Counted from the first letter of the stretch, positions 31,396 through 40,301 are shown. The stretch is 64,000 nucleotides of DNA from Pseudomonas putida S13.1.2 (GCF_000498395.2 NZ_CP010979.1:434001-498000); one strand, 5' to 3'. Notes: a model not told the origin generated them from the sequence alone. Numbers and translations are program-made.

Positions 31396-31764
31396 TGTGG
31401 GGGAAAAGTTGGGTGAAAATAATCAACTAATTTCAAGGTTGGGGAGAAACTTTGGGTGGGTAGCCAACGCTAAGTGCAACAAATAGTTTCTGAGTGATTG
31501 TGGTTGGAGTTTGCCATTTTCTTGGTGATTTCGAGGGTAGAGGGTGTTTGATGTTTTCATTGGAAATCACCTGAGGCATGAGTTTTTGCGCGTCTAAATG
31601 ATATGGTTTTGTTTTGGGGTTGACCTTCGTGGTTGAATGATGCTGGTATTGTACTCGAAGTAAGGCTTGTTGAGGAGTAGCAAGTAATAGTTTGTATTGG
31701 TTGTTGTAGGAAGTTTCCTTTTTCTTTGTCATAAAAGTATGCGTGCATGCTTATGGGGGTGCTA
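31396..31764. other. AT-rich gene-free stretch at the left end of the insertion
   Basis: The composition changes abruptly at 31396 from the GC-rich aceA fragment to AT-rich sequence. Open frames here are short, lack ribosome-binding sites and have no recognisable product. No integrase, transposase or inverted repeat ends were seen. Confidence 0.6.
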
Positions 31765-32037
31765 ATGTCCGAGCAAAGAAACCTGTTCATCAATACCGCC
31801 CGCACTATTGAGTTGGGTAACGCGCCTTGGGAGCTCGCCCAAGAATCTGGCCTGACAGATCGCAGTGTGGTTAACTGTCCATCCAGCCGGCTGCGCGACC
31901 AAGAAGGGCATATTTTCATTAATATGTACTCATGCTCCTATCAGGGGCTTGAGACTGATAAACGAGTTGGTAGCGAGCGTCGCTGGATTTCAAGGTTCAA
32001 GGACGGCACGACGTTGTGCCTCGGTCCTCATGGGTAG
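31765..32037 (+). pseudogene. N-terminal fragment of a probable PLP-dependent enzyme (BioF-like alpha-oxoamine synthase type)
   Basis: After ATG 31765 (GGGGG upstream) the frame reads MSEQRNLFINTARTIELGNA and later GHIFINMYSCSYQGLETD. The last part resembles the start of alpha-oxoamine synthase / aminotransferase class I-II enzymes (FINM-SCSYLGL). The similarity ends near residue 70 and a stop follows at 32035, where the full enzyme would have about 400 residues. It is therefore probably a deletion remnant. The call rests on a short motif and could be wrong. Confidence 0.4.
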
Positions 32038-32062
32038 CGCCGTAAGCCACGGCATTAAGCGA

Positions 32063-33214
32063 ATGAGCCCGCTAATGCATAAGGTGGCATTGCTCAAGTT
32101 GCTGTTTGTCCTGGCCAACGGGGTCGGGTCGTTTGCGGCGTTATTTATGAATCGGCACTTTGCTTTGGCAGATGCTGAACTGGCGACTACGGTGTCGCTG
32201 ATGATCATCAGCTATTTGGCCGGAAACCTGCTGGGTGGACAACTGCCAGGTCGTGTGGGCAGTCGACTTCTTCTGTTGGGCTGTTCGTCGACGGCGCTGC
32301 TCGCGCTGTTGGGCAGTCTGCTGCCGATCTTACCCATCGCAATCGGCATGATTTTGCTTTTTATGTTCAGTGCGGGCGCCATCACACCGCTTTTCAGCGT
32401 GATGACCGCCCGGGCTGCACCGTCAGACGATCAGGTGGGGGCCTTTGCCTATCTTCATCTAGCCAGTAATGCAGGTGGTGTCCTGCTGTTCGTCGTAGGG
32501 GGTGTTCTGCTTAGTTGGCAAAGCCAGTATCTCTTGTGGTTTACCGCAGCGATTAGTCTGGTTTGCCTGGTGACGAGCGCTGCCTTGGCTCTGCCGCTAA
32601 CCGGAAGTCATCTCGATGCTAAGGATACGCCGCTTAAGGCAAAGGATGTGCCGATACCCGCGGTGGTGATCTTGGCGGGTGTGATGTTTTTCGTATTGTC
32701 CCTGCTTGATGGTCAGCGCGAATACCAGTTCCCTCTCTGGTTAGAAGCATTGGGGGTGAGTGATGCGGCTCATCTGTTTGGAGTGGCAGGAATTGTTAAT
32801 GGGTTACTGGTTATTGTCCTAACTCGACCGCTGATTGCCTTGAGCCGGCGTTGTTCTGCCATGGCTAACATGGCGCTGGCGGCGATCTGCTACGGCATTG
32901 GTTTCGGCGCCTATGCCTTGGTCGATACTTGGCCCGCAATACTATTGTTAGTGGTGATCTGGACCTTGGGAGAGATCATCGGTATCACCTACATGGCGAC
33001 CTTGATTGCCCAGCGAGCGCCGGTGTCGCGACAAGGGTTTTTGTTTTCCTTGATACCTGTAATTCAGGCTGCGGCACGAGTGCTATGCGTAATCTTGGCT
33101 GTGCCGATGCTGGCTGGCCTTGGCTTCAGTGTTACCTGGACGGTTTTTGGTTGCGCGGGTGTGATTTTTGGCCTGACCTGTCTCTTCCTACGACGTGGAA
33201 GGCTTGATTACTGA
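32063..33214 (+). CDS. MFS transporter (insertion cargo)
   Basis: This 383-residue membrane protein has about 12 hydrophobic segments with the two-half MFS layout and a hydrophilic central loop near residues 178-200 (GSHLDAKDTPLKAKDVPIP). Short loop motifs such as GGQLPGRVGSRLLLLG (motif A-like) are seen. The start is uncertain: ATG 32063 gives a normal N-terminus, but the ribosome-binding site is weak, and ATG 32030 is also in frame. Codon use is AT-richer than neighbouring core genes. It lies 18 bp before the SDR gene, so export of a small molecule made or modified by the SDR is plausible but unproven. Confidence 0.82.
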   Translation: MSPLMHKVALLKLLFVLANGVGSFAALFMNRHFALADAELATTVSLMIISYLAGNLLGGQLPGRVGSRLLLLGCSSTALLALLGSLLPILPIAIGMILLFMFSAGAITPLFSVMTARAAPSDDQVGAFAYLHLASNAGGVLLFVVGGVLLSWQSQYLLWFTAAISLVCLVTSAALALPLTGSHLDAKDTPLKAKDVPIPAVVILAGVMFFVLSLLDGQREYQFPLWLEALGVSDAAHLFGVAGIVNGLLVIVLTRPLIALSRRCSAMANMALAAICYGIGFGAYALVDTWPAILLLVVIWTLGEIIGITYMATLIAQRAPVSRQGFLFSLIPVIQAAARVLCVILAVPMLAGLGFSVTWTVFGCAGVIFGLTCLFLRRGRLDY

Positions 33215-33232
33215 CAGAAGGGACTTGAAGGC

Positions 33233-33973
33233 ATGAGCAAGGTTGTTGTTATTACTGGTGGCAATTCCGGTATCGGAGAGGCGTGTGCATGGAAATTTGC
33301 CAGAGAGCAATACACAGTCATTGTGTGCGGACGTGATCATGTTCGGAACCTTCGTGTGTGTGAGGGTATCAACAGGGAGATGGCGTGTGCGCATTCGTAC
33401 TCGGTCGATTTGCGTAGCCCTACCGAGTTGACCGACCTTTTTAAGCAACTGGCTCTCGATCACCCACCCATAAATTGTCTCGTCAACAGCATCGGTATTG
33501 ACGGTCGATCATTCACGATGACCGAGGACTATCCCGAGGCTGATTTCGATGATGTCATGTCCACGAATGTACGTGCGCCATGGCAATGCATGAAGGCGGT
33601 GTTGCCTGCAATGCGTGAGGCGGGACATGGCACCATTGTCAACGTCGCCTCGCTAGCGGGTCTGAATGCCAGTGTCACGGGTGGCTCTGTATACACTGCC
33701 AGCAAGCACGCGCTAGTTGGAATTACCAGAGCCGTTGCAAAGGAATATGCCCCTTATGGCGTCCGGGTCAATGCCGTGTGTCCGGGGTTTGTATCAACGC
33801 CATTGGCGAAGCATGTACTGGGGAGCAAATTTGATTCGGTGTGTGCCTCGCAGCCTATGCGGCGAGTCTGTGATGCCCATGAGGTTGCTGAGCTTGTGTA
33901 CTGGCTTAGCTCGGAGGCGGCTTCTTATGTAACTGGTGTGGCGGTACCAATCGATGGTGGATTCCGCGCTTAG
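33233..33973 (+). CDS. Short-chain dehydrogenase/reductase (insertion cargo)
   Basis: This is a 246-residue classical SDR. The cofactor loop TGGNSGIGEA lies near residue 8, with NSIGID in place of the usual NNAG. The catalytic Ser lies in VNVASLAG, the Tyr/Lys in VYTASKHALVG, and the C-terminal VAVPIDGGF is typical. It would reduce or oxidise a hydroxyl/keto group with NAD(P)(H). It follows the MFS gene by 18 bp with GGGACTTGAAGG as ribosome-binding region. AT-rich codon choice sets it apart from the flanking aceA sequence. Confidence 0.9.
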   Translation: MSKVVVITGGNSGIGEACAWKFAREQYTVIVCGRDHVRNLRVCEGINREMACAHSYSVDLRSPTELTDLFKQLALDHPPINCLVNSIGIDGRSFTMTEDYPEADFDDVMSTNVRAPWQCMKAVLPAMREAGHGTIVNVASLAGLNASVTGGSVYTASKHALVGITRAVAKEYAPYGVRVNAVCPGFVSTPLAKHVLGSKFDSVCASQPMRRVCDAHEVAELVYWLSSEAASYVTGVAVPIDGGFRA

Positions 33974-34022
33974 AGTTCGCCCGGAGTTTTGGCAGCGCGT
34001 AGTCGAATCATGCATGAAAGAA

Positions 34023-34519
34023 GCCCAGGGCTTTCGCAGCCCTGGGCCTTTCTTCAGCGGCAAGCCGCTATCAGTGGAACTGCTCTTCCTCGGTCGAGCC
34101 GGTCAGGGCAGTTACCGACGATGCGCCACCCTGGATCACGGTGGTCATGTCATCGAAGTAACCGGTACCCACTTCCTGCTGGTGCGCCACGAAGGTGTAG
34201 CCTTTGCTGGCGTCAGCGAATTCCTGCTCTTGGAGCTTCACGTAGGCGGTCATGTCGTTGCGGGCGTAATCGTGCGCCAGGTTGAACATGCCGTGCCACA
34301 TGTTGTGGATGCCCGCCAGGGTGATGAACTGGTGCTTGTAGCCCATGGCCGACAGCTCGCGCTGGAACTTGGCGATGGTGGCGTCGTCCAGGTTCTTCTT
34401 CCAGTTGAAGGAAGGCGAGCAGTTGTACGACAGGATCTGGTCCGGGTACTCCTTCTTGATCGCTTCGGCGAAGCGACGGGCTTCGTCCAGGTCCGGCTTG
34501 GCGGTTTCGCACCAGATCA
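34023..34519. repeat. 497-bp direct repeat, right copy (within full aceA)
   Basis: This is the partner of 30899-31395. Between the copies lie 2,627 bp of AT-richer sequence. Compared with the left copy, the terminator stem in this copy is disrupted (AAGCCCAGGG instead of AAAGGCCCAGGG), showing that the junction falls inside the terminator. Confidence 0.95.
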
Positions 34520-35396
34520 GGTCGGCGTATGGCGCGTAGGCCAGGCCGCGGGAGATGGCCTGGTCGAGGCCGGCGCGGACCTTATAGAAGCCTTCACGGG
34601 TACGCTCGCCAATCACGAACGGCTGGTCGTACGGGTCGCAGTCGCTGGTCAGCAGGTCGGCGGCGTTGGCGTCGGTACGGGCCAGGATGATGGTCGGTAC
34701 GCCCGACACGTCAGCTGCCAGGCGCGCGGCCACCAGCTTCTGTACGGCTTCCTGGGTCGGGACCAGGACCTTGCCGCCCATGTGGCCGCATTTTTTAACC
34801 GAGGCCAGCTGGTCTTCGAAGTGCACGCCGGCGGCGCCTGCTTCGATCATGTTTTTCATCAGCTCGTAGGCGTTCAGTACGCCACCGAAACCGGCTTCGG
34901 CGTCTGCCACGATCGGCGCGAAATAGTCGATGTAGCCTTCGTCGCCCGGGTTCTTGCCGGCTTTCCACTGGATCTGGTCGGCGCGGCGGAACGAGTTGTT
35001 GATGCGCTTGACCACGGTCGGTACCGAGTCAACCGGGTACAGCGATTGGTCAGGGTACATCGACTCGGCCGAGTTGTTGTCGGCGGCAACCTGCCAGCCG
35101 GACAGGTAGATGGCCTGGATGCCAGCCTTGACCTGTTGTACTGCCTGGCCGCCGGTCAGGGCGCCCATGCAGTTGACGAAATCTTTTTCTGGGCGGAAGG
35201 ACGGGTGGGCACCTTGGGTGACCAGCTTCCACAGTTTTTCTGCACCTTGGCGGGCCAGGGTGTGCTCTGGCTGCAGGGAGCCACGCAGGCGAACGACATC
35301 AGCGGCGGTGTAGGTACGGGTCACGCCTTTCCAGCGCGGGTTCTCGGCCCAGTCTTTCTCGAGGGCTGCAATTTGCTGTTCGCGTGTCAGTGCCAT
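34071..35396 (-). CDS. aceA: Isocitrate lyase
   Basis: Isocitrate lyase cleaves isocitrate to glyoxylate and succinate, the first step of the glyoxylate shunt for growth on acetate and fatty acids. The 441-residue protein has the catalytic signature [15 protein letters not shown] and the substrate segments [12 protein letters not shown] and [10 protein letters not shown]. The length matches the E. coli-type subfamily. Its 3' 497 bp are duplicated at 30899-31395, with an insertion between; the full gene nevertheless remains intact. A likely sigma70 promoter lies about 370 bp upstream. Confidence 0.96.
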   Translation of the reverse strand: MALTREQQIAALEKDWAENPRWKGVTRTYTAADVVRLRGSLQPEHTLARQGAEKLWKLVTQGAHPSFRPEKDFVNCMGALTGGQAVQQVKAGIQAIYLSGWQVAADNNSAESMYPDQSLYPVDSVPTVVKRINNSFRRADQIQWKAGKNPGDEGYIDYFAPIVADAEAGFGGVLNAYELMKNMIEAGAAGVHFEDQLASVKKCGHMGGKVLVPTQEAVQKLVAARLAADVSGVPTIILARTDANAADLLTSDCDPYDQPFVIGERTREGFYKVRAGLDQAISRGLAYAPYADLIWCETAKPDLDEARRFAEAIKKEYPDQILSYNCSPSFNWKKNLDDATIAKFQRELSAMGYKHQFITLAGIHNMWHGMFNLAHDYARNDMTAYVKLQEQEFADASKGYTFVAHQQEVGTGYFDDMTTVIQGGASSVTALTGSTEEEQFH

Positions 35397-35889
35397 GGAA
35401 ATAAACCTCGTCGCATCGATCTTGGGTTAATTGTGCTGATGCTCGGGTGCAGATCAGGGCGCTTGGCGGCTGTCCTGTTCTAAGGAGTGCGGCGGCGAAC
35501 GCGAAGGCTCGAAGGGGGAAGGGTGGGCAGGCCAGGCGAAGGTGTGCTCCGGCAGGTCGGCTCGTGGTTGCCTTGCTGCGGTGCTACGCGATTGCCAGTA
35601 CTGCGGTGATGCGCTTCCGTCCCTCGGGACAACTTCTTCGTTGCAGTCGCAATCCCGTCGAACTGCCTTGTGGGCCGTATAGACACGAGGCGCCTCCAGG
35701 GGTGGGAGGAGCACGCCTCGAAGGCCCTTGCCAGGGCCCCTGATTAGCGGGAGCGAGGCCATCATGCCCTTGGGAAAAAGACCCTGTCAAATGTTTTGTA
35801 GTGGTTTTTTTCGCTTACTACATCTTTGGTCTAATGCGACTTGTCAGTCAGTTTCAAGGCCTTTGGTCGAGGCCTTGAATTGCCTGGGA
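35397..35889. other. Long non-coding leader/promoter region of aceA
   Basis: This 493-bp stretch has no supported ORF. It contains GC hairpins at 35686-35720 (CGAGGCG/CGCCTCG) and 35723-35738 (GGCCCT-TGCC-AGGGCC), a promoter candidate at 35761-35790, and an inverted repeat TGTAGT-N14-ACTACA (35797-35822) just upstream of it. Confidence 0.55.
35761..35790 (-). promoter_or_regulatory. Predicted sigma70 promoter of aceA
   Basis: On the minus strand, TTGACA (35790-35785) is followed by an 18-base spacer and CATGAT (35766-35761). The -35 is a perfect consensus. It implies a leader of about 360 nt before aceA. The inverted repeat TGTAGT...ACTACA directly upstream could bind an activator or repressor. 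Confidence 0.5.
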
Positions 35890-36624
35890 TCAGTCGAGAA
35901 GGTCGACTTTTACCCGCAAAGTCATGTTTTCACCGCGCTGGGTGCTGTAACTGCGGCTTGACGCGCTCCGCTCGGCTTGGCTCTGCTGGTTGTAGCCTGC
36001 CAGGGTGATCCATTCGCCGAGCTTGCCGGTGACTGTCGTGTCGGTACTTTGCACTTTCACTACATCTGCACGTTCCTGGCTGATGCGGTCATTATTGGTG
36101 CTGATTTGCAGACGAACCGTGTCACCGCTCAAGCTTGGTGTCACGTAGAAGCCCTGTGTCACGTTGCGGTATTCGGTGTTGCTCTGTATGCGCCCATAGC
36201 CGTCGGTGCTGGTACTGGTAATCGGGATGCTCTGGCCAACCTGAATCAACGCAGGCTGGCCTTCGCTGGCCTGAACCTGCTGCATGCCGCCGTCGCGGTT
36301 GCTTGTGCCGTAGTGGATGACGCGTGCGTTGCCGCGGTTGTCCTGAAAGTTGCTGTCGTTGTTGTCCACGCTGATCAGCAGGCGCTTGGGAGCGGTGTCC
36401 AGTTGTTGCAGCAAGGCGCGCAGGTCGCCGATACGCTCGGGGCTGGCGTTGACGATCAGCTTGTTCTCGAAAGCGCTGACCGTGCCGTCTTTGCCGATGA
36501 ATGCCTGCGCGGCAGGCAGTAGTTCGGCGCTGGCGCGGTGCTGCAGCGGCACCACCTCGGTAGCGGCCTGGGCGGCGAGGCTGGCAAGCAGCAGCAGGGA
36601 AGTGAAAAGGGGGCGTAGCGGCAT
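35890..36624 (-). CDS. Secretin N-domain-like periplasmic protein (244 aa)
   Basis: A signal peptide (MPLRPLFTSLLLLASLAAQA) is followed by a secretin N1/NolW-type module: VVPLQHRASAELLPAAQAF and LIVNASPERIGDLRALLQQL. The region after it (VRLQISTNNDRIS, GEWITLAGY) resembles the conserved beta strands of secretins, ending TLRVKVDLLD. At 244 residues it is far shorter than a pore-forming secretin (usually over 400), so it is a stand-alone or reduced member. The ATG at 36624 has GGAG 9 bases upstream. It is divergent from a small ORF and a subtilase-like gene. Confidence 0.7.
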   Translation of the reverse strand: MPLRPLFTSLLLLASLAAQAATEVVPLQHRASAELLPAAQAFIGKDGTVSAFENKLIVNASPERIGDLRALLQQLDTAPKRLLISVDNNDSNFQDNRGNARVIHYGTSNRDGGMQQVQASEGQPALIQVGQSIPITSTSTDGYGRIQSNTEYRNVTQGFYVTPSLSGDTVRLQISTNNDRISQERADVVKVQSTDTTVTGKLGEWITLAGYNQQSQAERSASSRSYSTQRGENMTLRVKVDLLD

Positions 36625-36717
36625 GTCCATGATCTCCGCAGGTGGAATCAACATGATGGCAAATTTGCCGGCTTCCTGCCGGATCTGGATCACGCCGGCG
36701 CTGTTCAGAAGGTCGCG

Positions 36718-36900
36718 GTGCTTGAGGTAATGGCCGAGCGCACGCTAGGCCGACATTCGTTCTCGCCGTTCACAGAGCAGACCTTGATCGACATCAGACG
36801 CAAGCTGGAGCAGGCCCAGGCAGAAGTCAACGCTAATACGCCTAACATACAGAAGGCCCTCGATGCCCTGCGCGACAAGGCAGTTGCTGGCCGTAGATGA
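36718..36900 (+). CDS. Small helical protein of unknown function (60 aa)
   Basis: A GTG start at 36718 with AAGG 5 bases upstream opens a frame encoding AERTLGRHSFSPFTEQTLID and then RRKLEQAQAEVNANT, a charged, probably helical or coiled-coil peptide ending KAVAGRR. It lies between the divergent secretin-like gene and the subtilase-like gene (53 bp before it). Codon use is coding-like. I do not recognise it; it could be a partner of either neighbour. Confidence 0.5.
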   Translation: MLEVMAERTLGRHSFSPFTEQTLIDIRRKLEQAQAEVNANTPNIQKALDALRDKAVAGRR

Positions 36901-36953
36901 ACCTTTGAGTTGTCCCGCCAGTCGCACTCAGAGGGAGTGCATGGGGTGATCGC

Positions 36954-38663
36954 ATGAGGGGTGGCCTGTTCTTGCTGTTGTGGCTTTGTAGCCTTGGTGC
37001 AGAGGCAGCAGCCGATGGGCTGCGCATCAAGCAACTGCAGCGCTGCGGCGACCTGCTCGGCGAAGGCGGGCAGCAATGGTGCCTGCGTGCCGAGGGGCTC
37101 GGTGCAGATGTGCCAAAGGTATGGCTGGGCGGTGTGCGACTGCCAACAGCCGATATCGAGCGCAAAGGTGACCGGCTTACCCTGAACCTGGCGAAAAAAG
37201 CCCAGCGCAGCGCGCCCCTTTGGCTGGAATATGATGGCCGCACCAGCAACCCGATATGGCTAACCCGCCAGCGCAGTCATGTTGTTGCCGCAGGGCCTGA
37301 CGAAGTGGCGAAGAACATGGATGGCCTGACTACCTATGTCGACCTGGTCAGCCTGTTGATCGAAGAACAACACGACGGCCTTGGCGAGGCCCGGCGCATT
37401 GCCGGTAAATACGGCGCCCAGGTTGTCGGTGCCATACCGCCGCTGAATGTCTACCAGCTGCGCTTGCCGGTGGACGACCTGGTGCAGCGTGACGCGATGA
37501 TCCTGCGCATGGGCAGTGAGGTCAGCGTGGATGCCGTGATTGTCGAGGAGTCCGCCCCGGAGCGTGGGGAAGAGGGCAGTGGGCGCGACACCAGGGCCAT
37601 CGACCAGGCGGACGAATGGGCCGCCAACCGCTTCATGGACGCGCTGTATTTCTACCAGCGACGGATTGGCGCCTCGCGCTTGCCGGTGCAGCCCGTGCGG
37701 GTCGGGGTAATCGAGCGTGAAGTGGACTTTGACGCCCCGGGGTTCAGCCAATACCGAGGCAGCTGCGAACAGGGCCAGACGTGCCTGTACGCTCGCGACG
37801 GTGATCGCCCGACAAGCCACGGTAGCCATGTCGCAGGCATTCTCGCCGCGCAGGGTGAGGGTTTTTTGCCGGGGCTGGGCAAGCATAGCCCTGGCTTCGA
37901 GGTGATTGTAGAGCGCAACTCTGATGCAGGTATCACCGCCAACATCGCTGCATCGGTCAACCTGGTCGAGGATGGCGTGCGGGTGCTGAACTGGAGCTGG
38001 GGCATCCACCGGGTCGGCGCACGTGACGTCAACGGTGATGAGGTCGATTCGCTGGTGCGTTCCGGGCTGGCGATGAGTGGCTACGAGGAGTTGCTTGAGG
38101 AGTTCTTCCTCTGGCTGCGCAAAGAGCACCCGGATGTGGTGGTGGTGAATTCGGCGGGCAACGGTGCGTCGTGGTCAGGTACCGATGAATACCGCCTGCC
38201 GTCGTCGTTCATCACCGAACAACTGCTGGTGGTGGGCGGGCACCAGCGCAGCGACAAGGCGACGGCGGTCGAAGCCCCCGACCATGTGCGCAAGCGCCAC
38301 AGTTCCAACATCGACATGCGCGTGGATGTCAGTGCTGCTGCCTGTATCCGCCCGGCGGCTGCCGCGGCTGCGCATTGCGGCACATCGTACGCCACACCCC
38401 TGGTGACTGCCACGGTGGCAGCGATGCTGTCGATCAACCCGGCCCTGACCCCGGAACAGGTGCGCATGCTGTTGCGGCGCAGTGCCCTGACCCTGGGCAC
38501 CGAGCAGGATTTCGAGGCGATGGATGCCGAAGACCTGACGGCGCCGATCCTGCCTTCGGAGCGTGGAGGGCGCCTGAACCACCCCGACCTGGGGCGTTCG
38601 GCGCGCCTGGACATGCAGCGTGCGCTGGACCTGGCAGTGCAGAGCCGGGAGCGGGTGCGCTGA
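36954..38663 (+). CDS. Secreted S8 (subtilase-like) protein with catalytic Asp replaced by Glu
   Basis: The 569-residue precursor has a signal peptide (LFLLLWLCSLGAEAAA), a ~230-residue N-terminal region, and an S8 fold. The His motif SHGSHVAGILAA (His289) and Ser motif CGTSYATPLVTA (Ser478) are intact, and the oxyanion Asn lies in VVVNSAGNGA. The usual VIDTG aspartate motif reads VGVIEREVD, placing Glu254 at the catalytic Asp position. The protein may be a low-activity or non-proteolytic subtilase. No autotransporter domain is present. Confidence 0.85.
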   Translation: MRGGLFLLLWLCSLGAEAAADGLRIKQLQRCGDLLGEGGQQWCLRAEGLGADVPKVWLGGVRLPTADIERKGDRLTLNLAKKAQRSAPLWLEYDGRTSNPIWLTRQRSHVVAAGPDEVAKNMDGLTTYVDLVSLLIEEQHDGLGEARRIAGKYGAQVVGAIPPLNVYQLRLPVDDLVQRDAMILRMGSEVSVDAVIVEESAPERGEEGSGRDTRAIDQADEWAANRFMDALYFYQRRIGASRLPVQPVRVGVIEREVDFDAPGFSQYRGSCEQGQTCLYARDGDRPTSHGSHVAGILAAQGEGFLPGLGKHSPGFEVIVERNSDAGITANIAASVNLVEDGVRVLNWSWGIHRVGARDVNGDEVDSLVRSGLAMSGYEELLEEFFLWLRKEHPDVVVVNSAGNGASWSGTDEYRLPSSFITEQLLVVGGHQRSDKATAVEAPDHVRKRHSSNIDMRVDVSAAACIRPAAAAAAHCGTSYATPLVTATVAAMLSINPALTPEQVRMLLRRSALTLGTEQDFEAMDAEDLTAPILPSERGGRLNHPDLGRSARLDMQRALDLAVQSRERVR

Positions 38664-38746
38664 ACGGTGGCCGCTGTCAGACAAATTCCGTAACATCGCG
38701 GCCCTCGTTTTTGTAACGTCCGCCCGCACTGCCCCACAGGAAGCCC

Positions 38747-40189
38747 ATGAAGCCCGCCCGACTACGCGCCGACCTGCTCGCCGGCCTGACCACCTCGTTC
38801 GCCCTGGTGCCCGAGTGCATCGCCTTTGCCCTGGTGGCTCACCTCAACCCGCTGATGGGCCTGTATGGCGCTTTCATCATCTGTACCCTCACGGCGCTGT
38901 TTGGCGGACGACCGGGGATGATTTCCGGCGCTGCCGGCTCAATGGCGGTGGTGATCGTTGCACTCGTTGTGCAGCACGGTGCGCAATACCTGCTGGCCAC
39001 GGTTTTGCTGGGTGGCGTGGTGATGATCCTGTTCGGCCTGCTACGGCTGGGCAAGCTGGTACGCCTGGTGCCGTACCCGGTCATGCTCGGGTTCGTCAAC
39101 GGCCTGGCCATCGTCATTGCCATGGCTCAGCTGGAGCATTTCAAGGACGGTGAGCACTGGCTCAGTGGCGCGCCGCTGTACCTGATGATCGGCCTGGTGG
39201 CACTGACCATGGGCGTAGTCTACGTGCTGCCGAAACTGACCCGTGCGGTGCCGCCAGCGCTGGTGGCGATCCTGGGCGTCGGCATGCTGGTGTACCTGCT
39301 CGACCTGCCCACCCGCACCCTGGGCGACATGGCGCACATCGCCGGTGGCCTGCCGGGGCTGGCGCTGCCGGATGTGCCCTGGAACCTGGAAACCCTGAAG
39401 ATCATCGCCCCCTACGCCGTACTGATGGCCATGGTCGGCCTGCTGGAAACCTTGCTCACCCTCAACCTGACCGATGAAGTCACCGAAAGCCGTGGCTTCC
39501 CGGACCGTGAGTGCGTGGCACTGGGTGCGGCGAACATGGTTTCGGGCCTGTGCGGTGGCATGGGCGGTTGCGCGATGATCGGGCAGACGGTGATCAACCT
39601 CAGCTCCAATGGCCGTGGCCGGTTGTCGGGGGTGGTGGCCGGGGTGATGATCTTGCTGTTCGTGCTGTTCCTGTCGCCGCTGATCGAGCGTATTCCGCTG
39701 GCGGCGCTGGTCGGGGTGATGTTCGTGGTGGCCCAGCAGACCTTCGCCTGGGCGTCGCTGCGGGTGCTGCACAAGGTGCCGGTGAACGATGTGCTGGCGA
39801 TCATTGCGGTGACCGTTGTGACGGTGTTTACCGACCTGGCCATGGCAGTGCTGTTCGGCATTATCATCGCGGCGCTCAACTTTGCCTGGCAGCATGCGCG
39901 GGAGCTGTACGCCGACAGCCACGAGGACGGGGAAGGCGGCAAGCGTTATCAGGTGCATGGCACGCTGTTTTTTGCCTCGACCGCGTCGTTCCTCAACCAG
40001 TTCGACACGGCCCAGGACCCGGCCCAGGTCACGCTGGATTGCCAGCATTTGAGCTTTGTCGACTATTCGGCGGTTGCGGCGCTCAAGACCTTGCGAGAGC
40101 GGTATGCGAAGGCGGGCAAGCATTTGCGCGTGGTGCATTTGTCAGAGCGGTGCAAGAAGCTGTTGAAGCGGGCTGGCGAGCAGCACTGA
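38747..40189 (+). CDS. SulP-family anion transporter with STAS domain
   Basis: This 480-residue inner-membrane protein has the SulP layout. The N-terminal signature is GLTTSFALVPECIAFALVAH, with conserved FINGLAIVIA-like (FVNGLAIVIAMAQL) and ALVGVMFVVA segments over about 11-12 helices. A C-terminal STAS-like domain of ~80 residues contains DCQHLSFVDYSAVAALKTL. Members carry sulfate, bicarbonate or dicarboxylates; the substrate is not determinable. A REP pair follows. Confidence 0.88.
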   Translation: MKPARLRADLLAGLTTSFALVPECIAFALVAHLNPLMGLYGAFIICTLTALFGGRPGMISGAAGSMAVVIVALVVQHGAQYLLATVLLGGVVMILFGLLRLGKLVRLVPYPVMLGFVNGLAIVIAMAQLEHFKDGEHWLSGAPLYLMIGLVALTMGVVYVLPKLTRAVPPALVAILGVGMLVYLLDLPTRTLGDMAHIAGGLPGLALPDVPWNLETLKIIAPYAVLMAMVGLLETLLTLNLTDEVTESRGFPDRECVALGAANMVSGLCGGMGGCAMIGQTVINLSSNGRGRLSGVVAGVMILLFVLFLSPLIERIPLAALVGVMFVVAQQTFAWASLRVLHKVPVNDVLAIIAVTVVTVFTDLAMAVLFGIIIAALNFAWQHARELYADSHEDGEGGKRYQVHGTLFFASTASFLNQFDTAQDPAQVTLDCQHLSFVDYSAVAALKTLRERYAKAGKHLRVVHLSERCKKLLKRAGEQH

Positions 40190-40201
40190 GCCTGATTGTG
40201 G

Positions 40202-40293
40202 CCTGTGCCGGCCTCTTCGCGGCTAAAGCCGCTCCCACAGGGGTATGCGATCCCTTGTGGGAGCGGCTTTAGCCGCGAAGGGGCCGGTACAGG
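40202..40293. repeat. REP pair between sulP and fusB
   Basis: The arms CCTGTGCCGGCCTCTTCGCG (40202 on) and its inverse ending GGGGCCGGTACAGG (40293) are near-identical, with a 9-bp centre. It lies between two convergent genes. Confidence 0.9.
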
Positions 40294-40301
40294 GGAACCG
40301 C

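Noticed and set aside
31557..31919. Minus-strand frames in the AT-rich left part of the insert
   Set aside because: They have no ribosome-binding sites and no recognisable motifs, and they overlap the better-supported plus-strand fragment.
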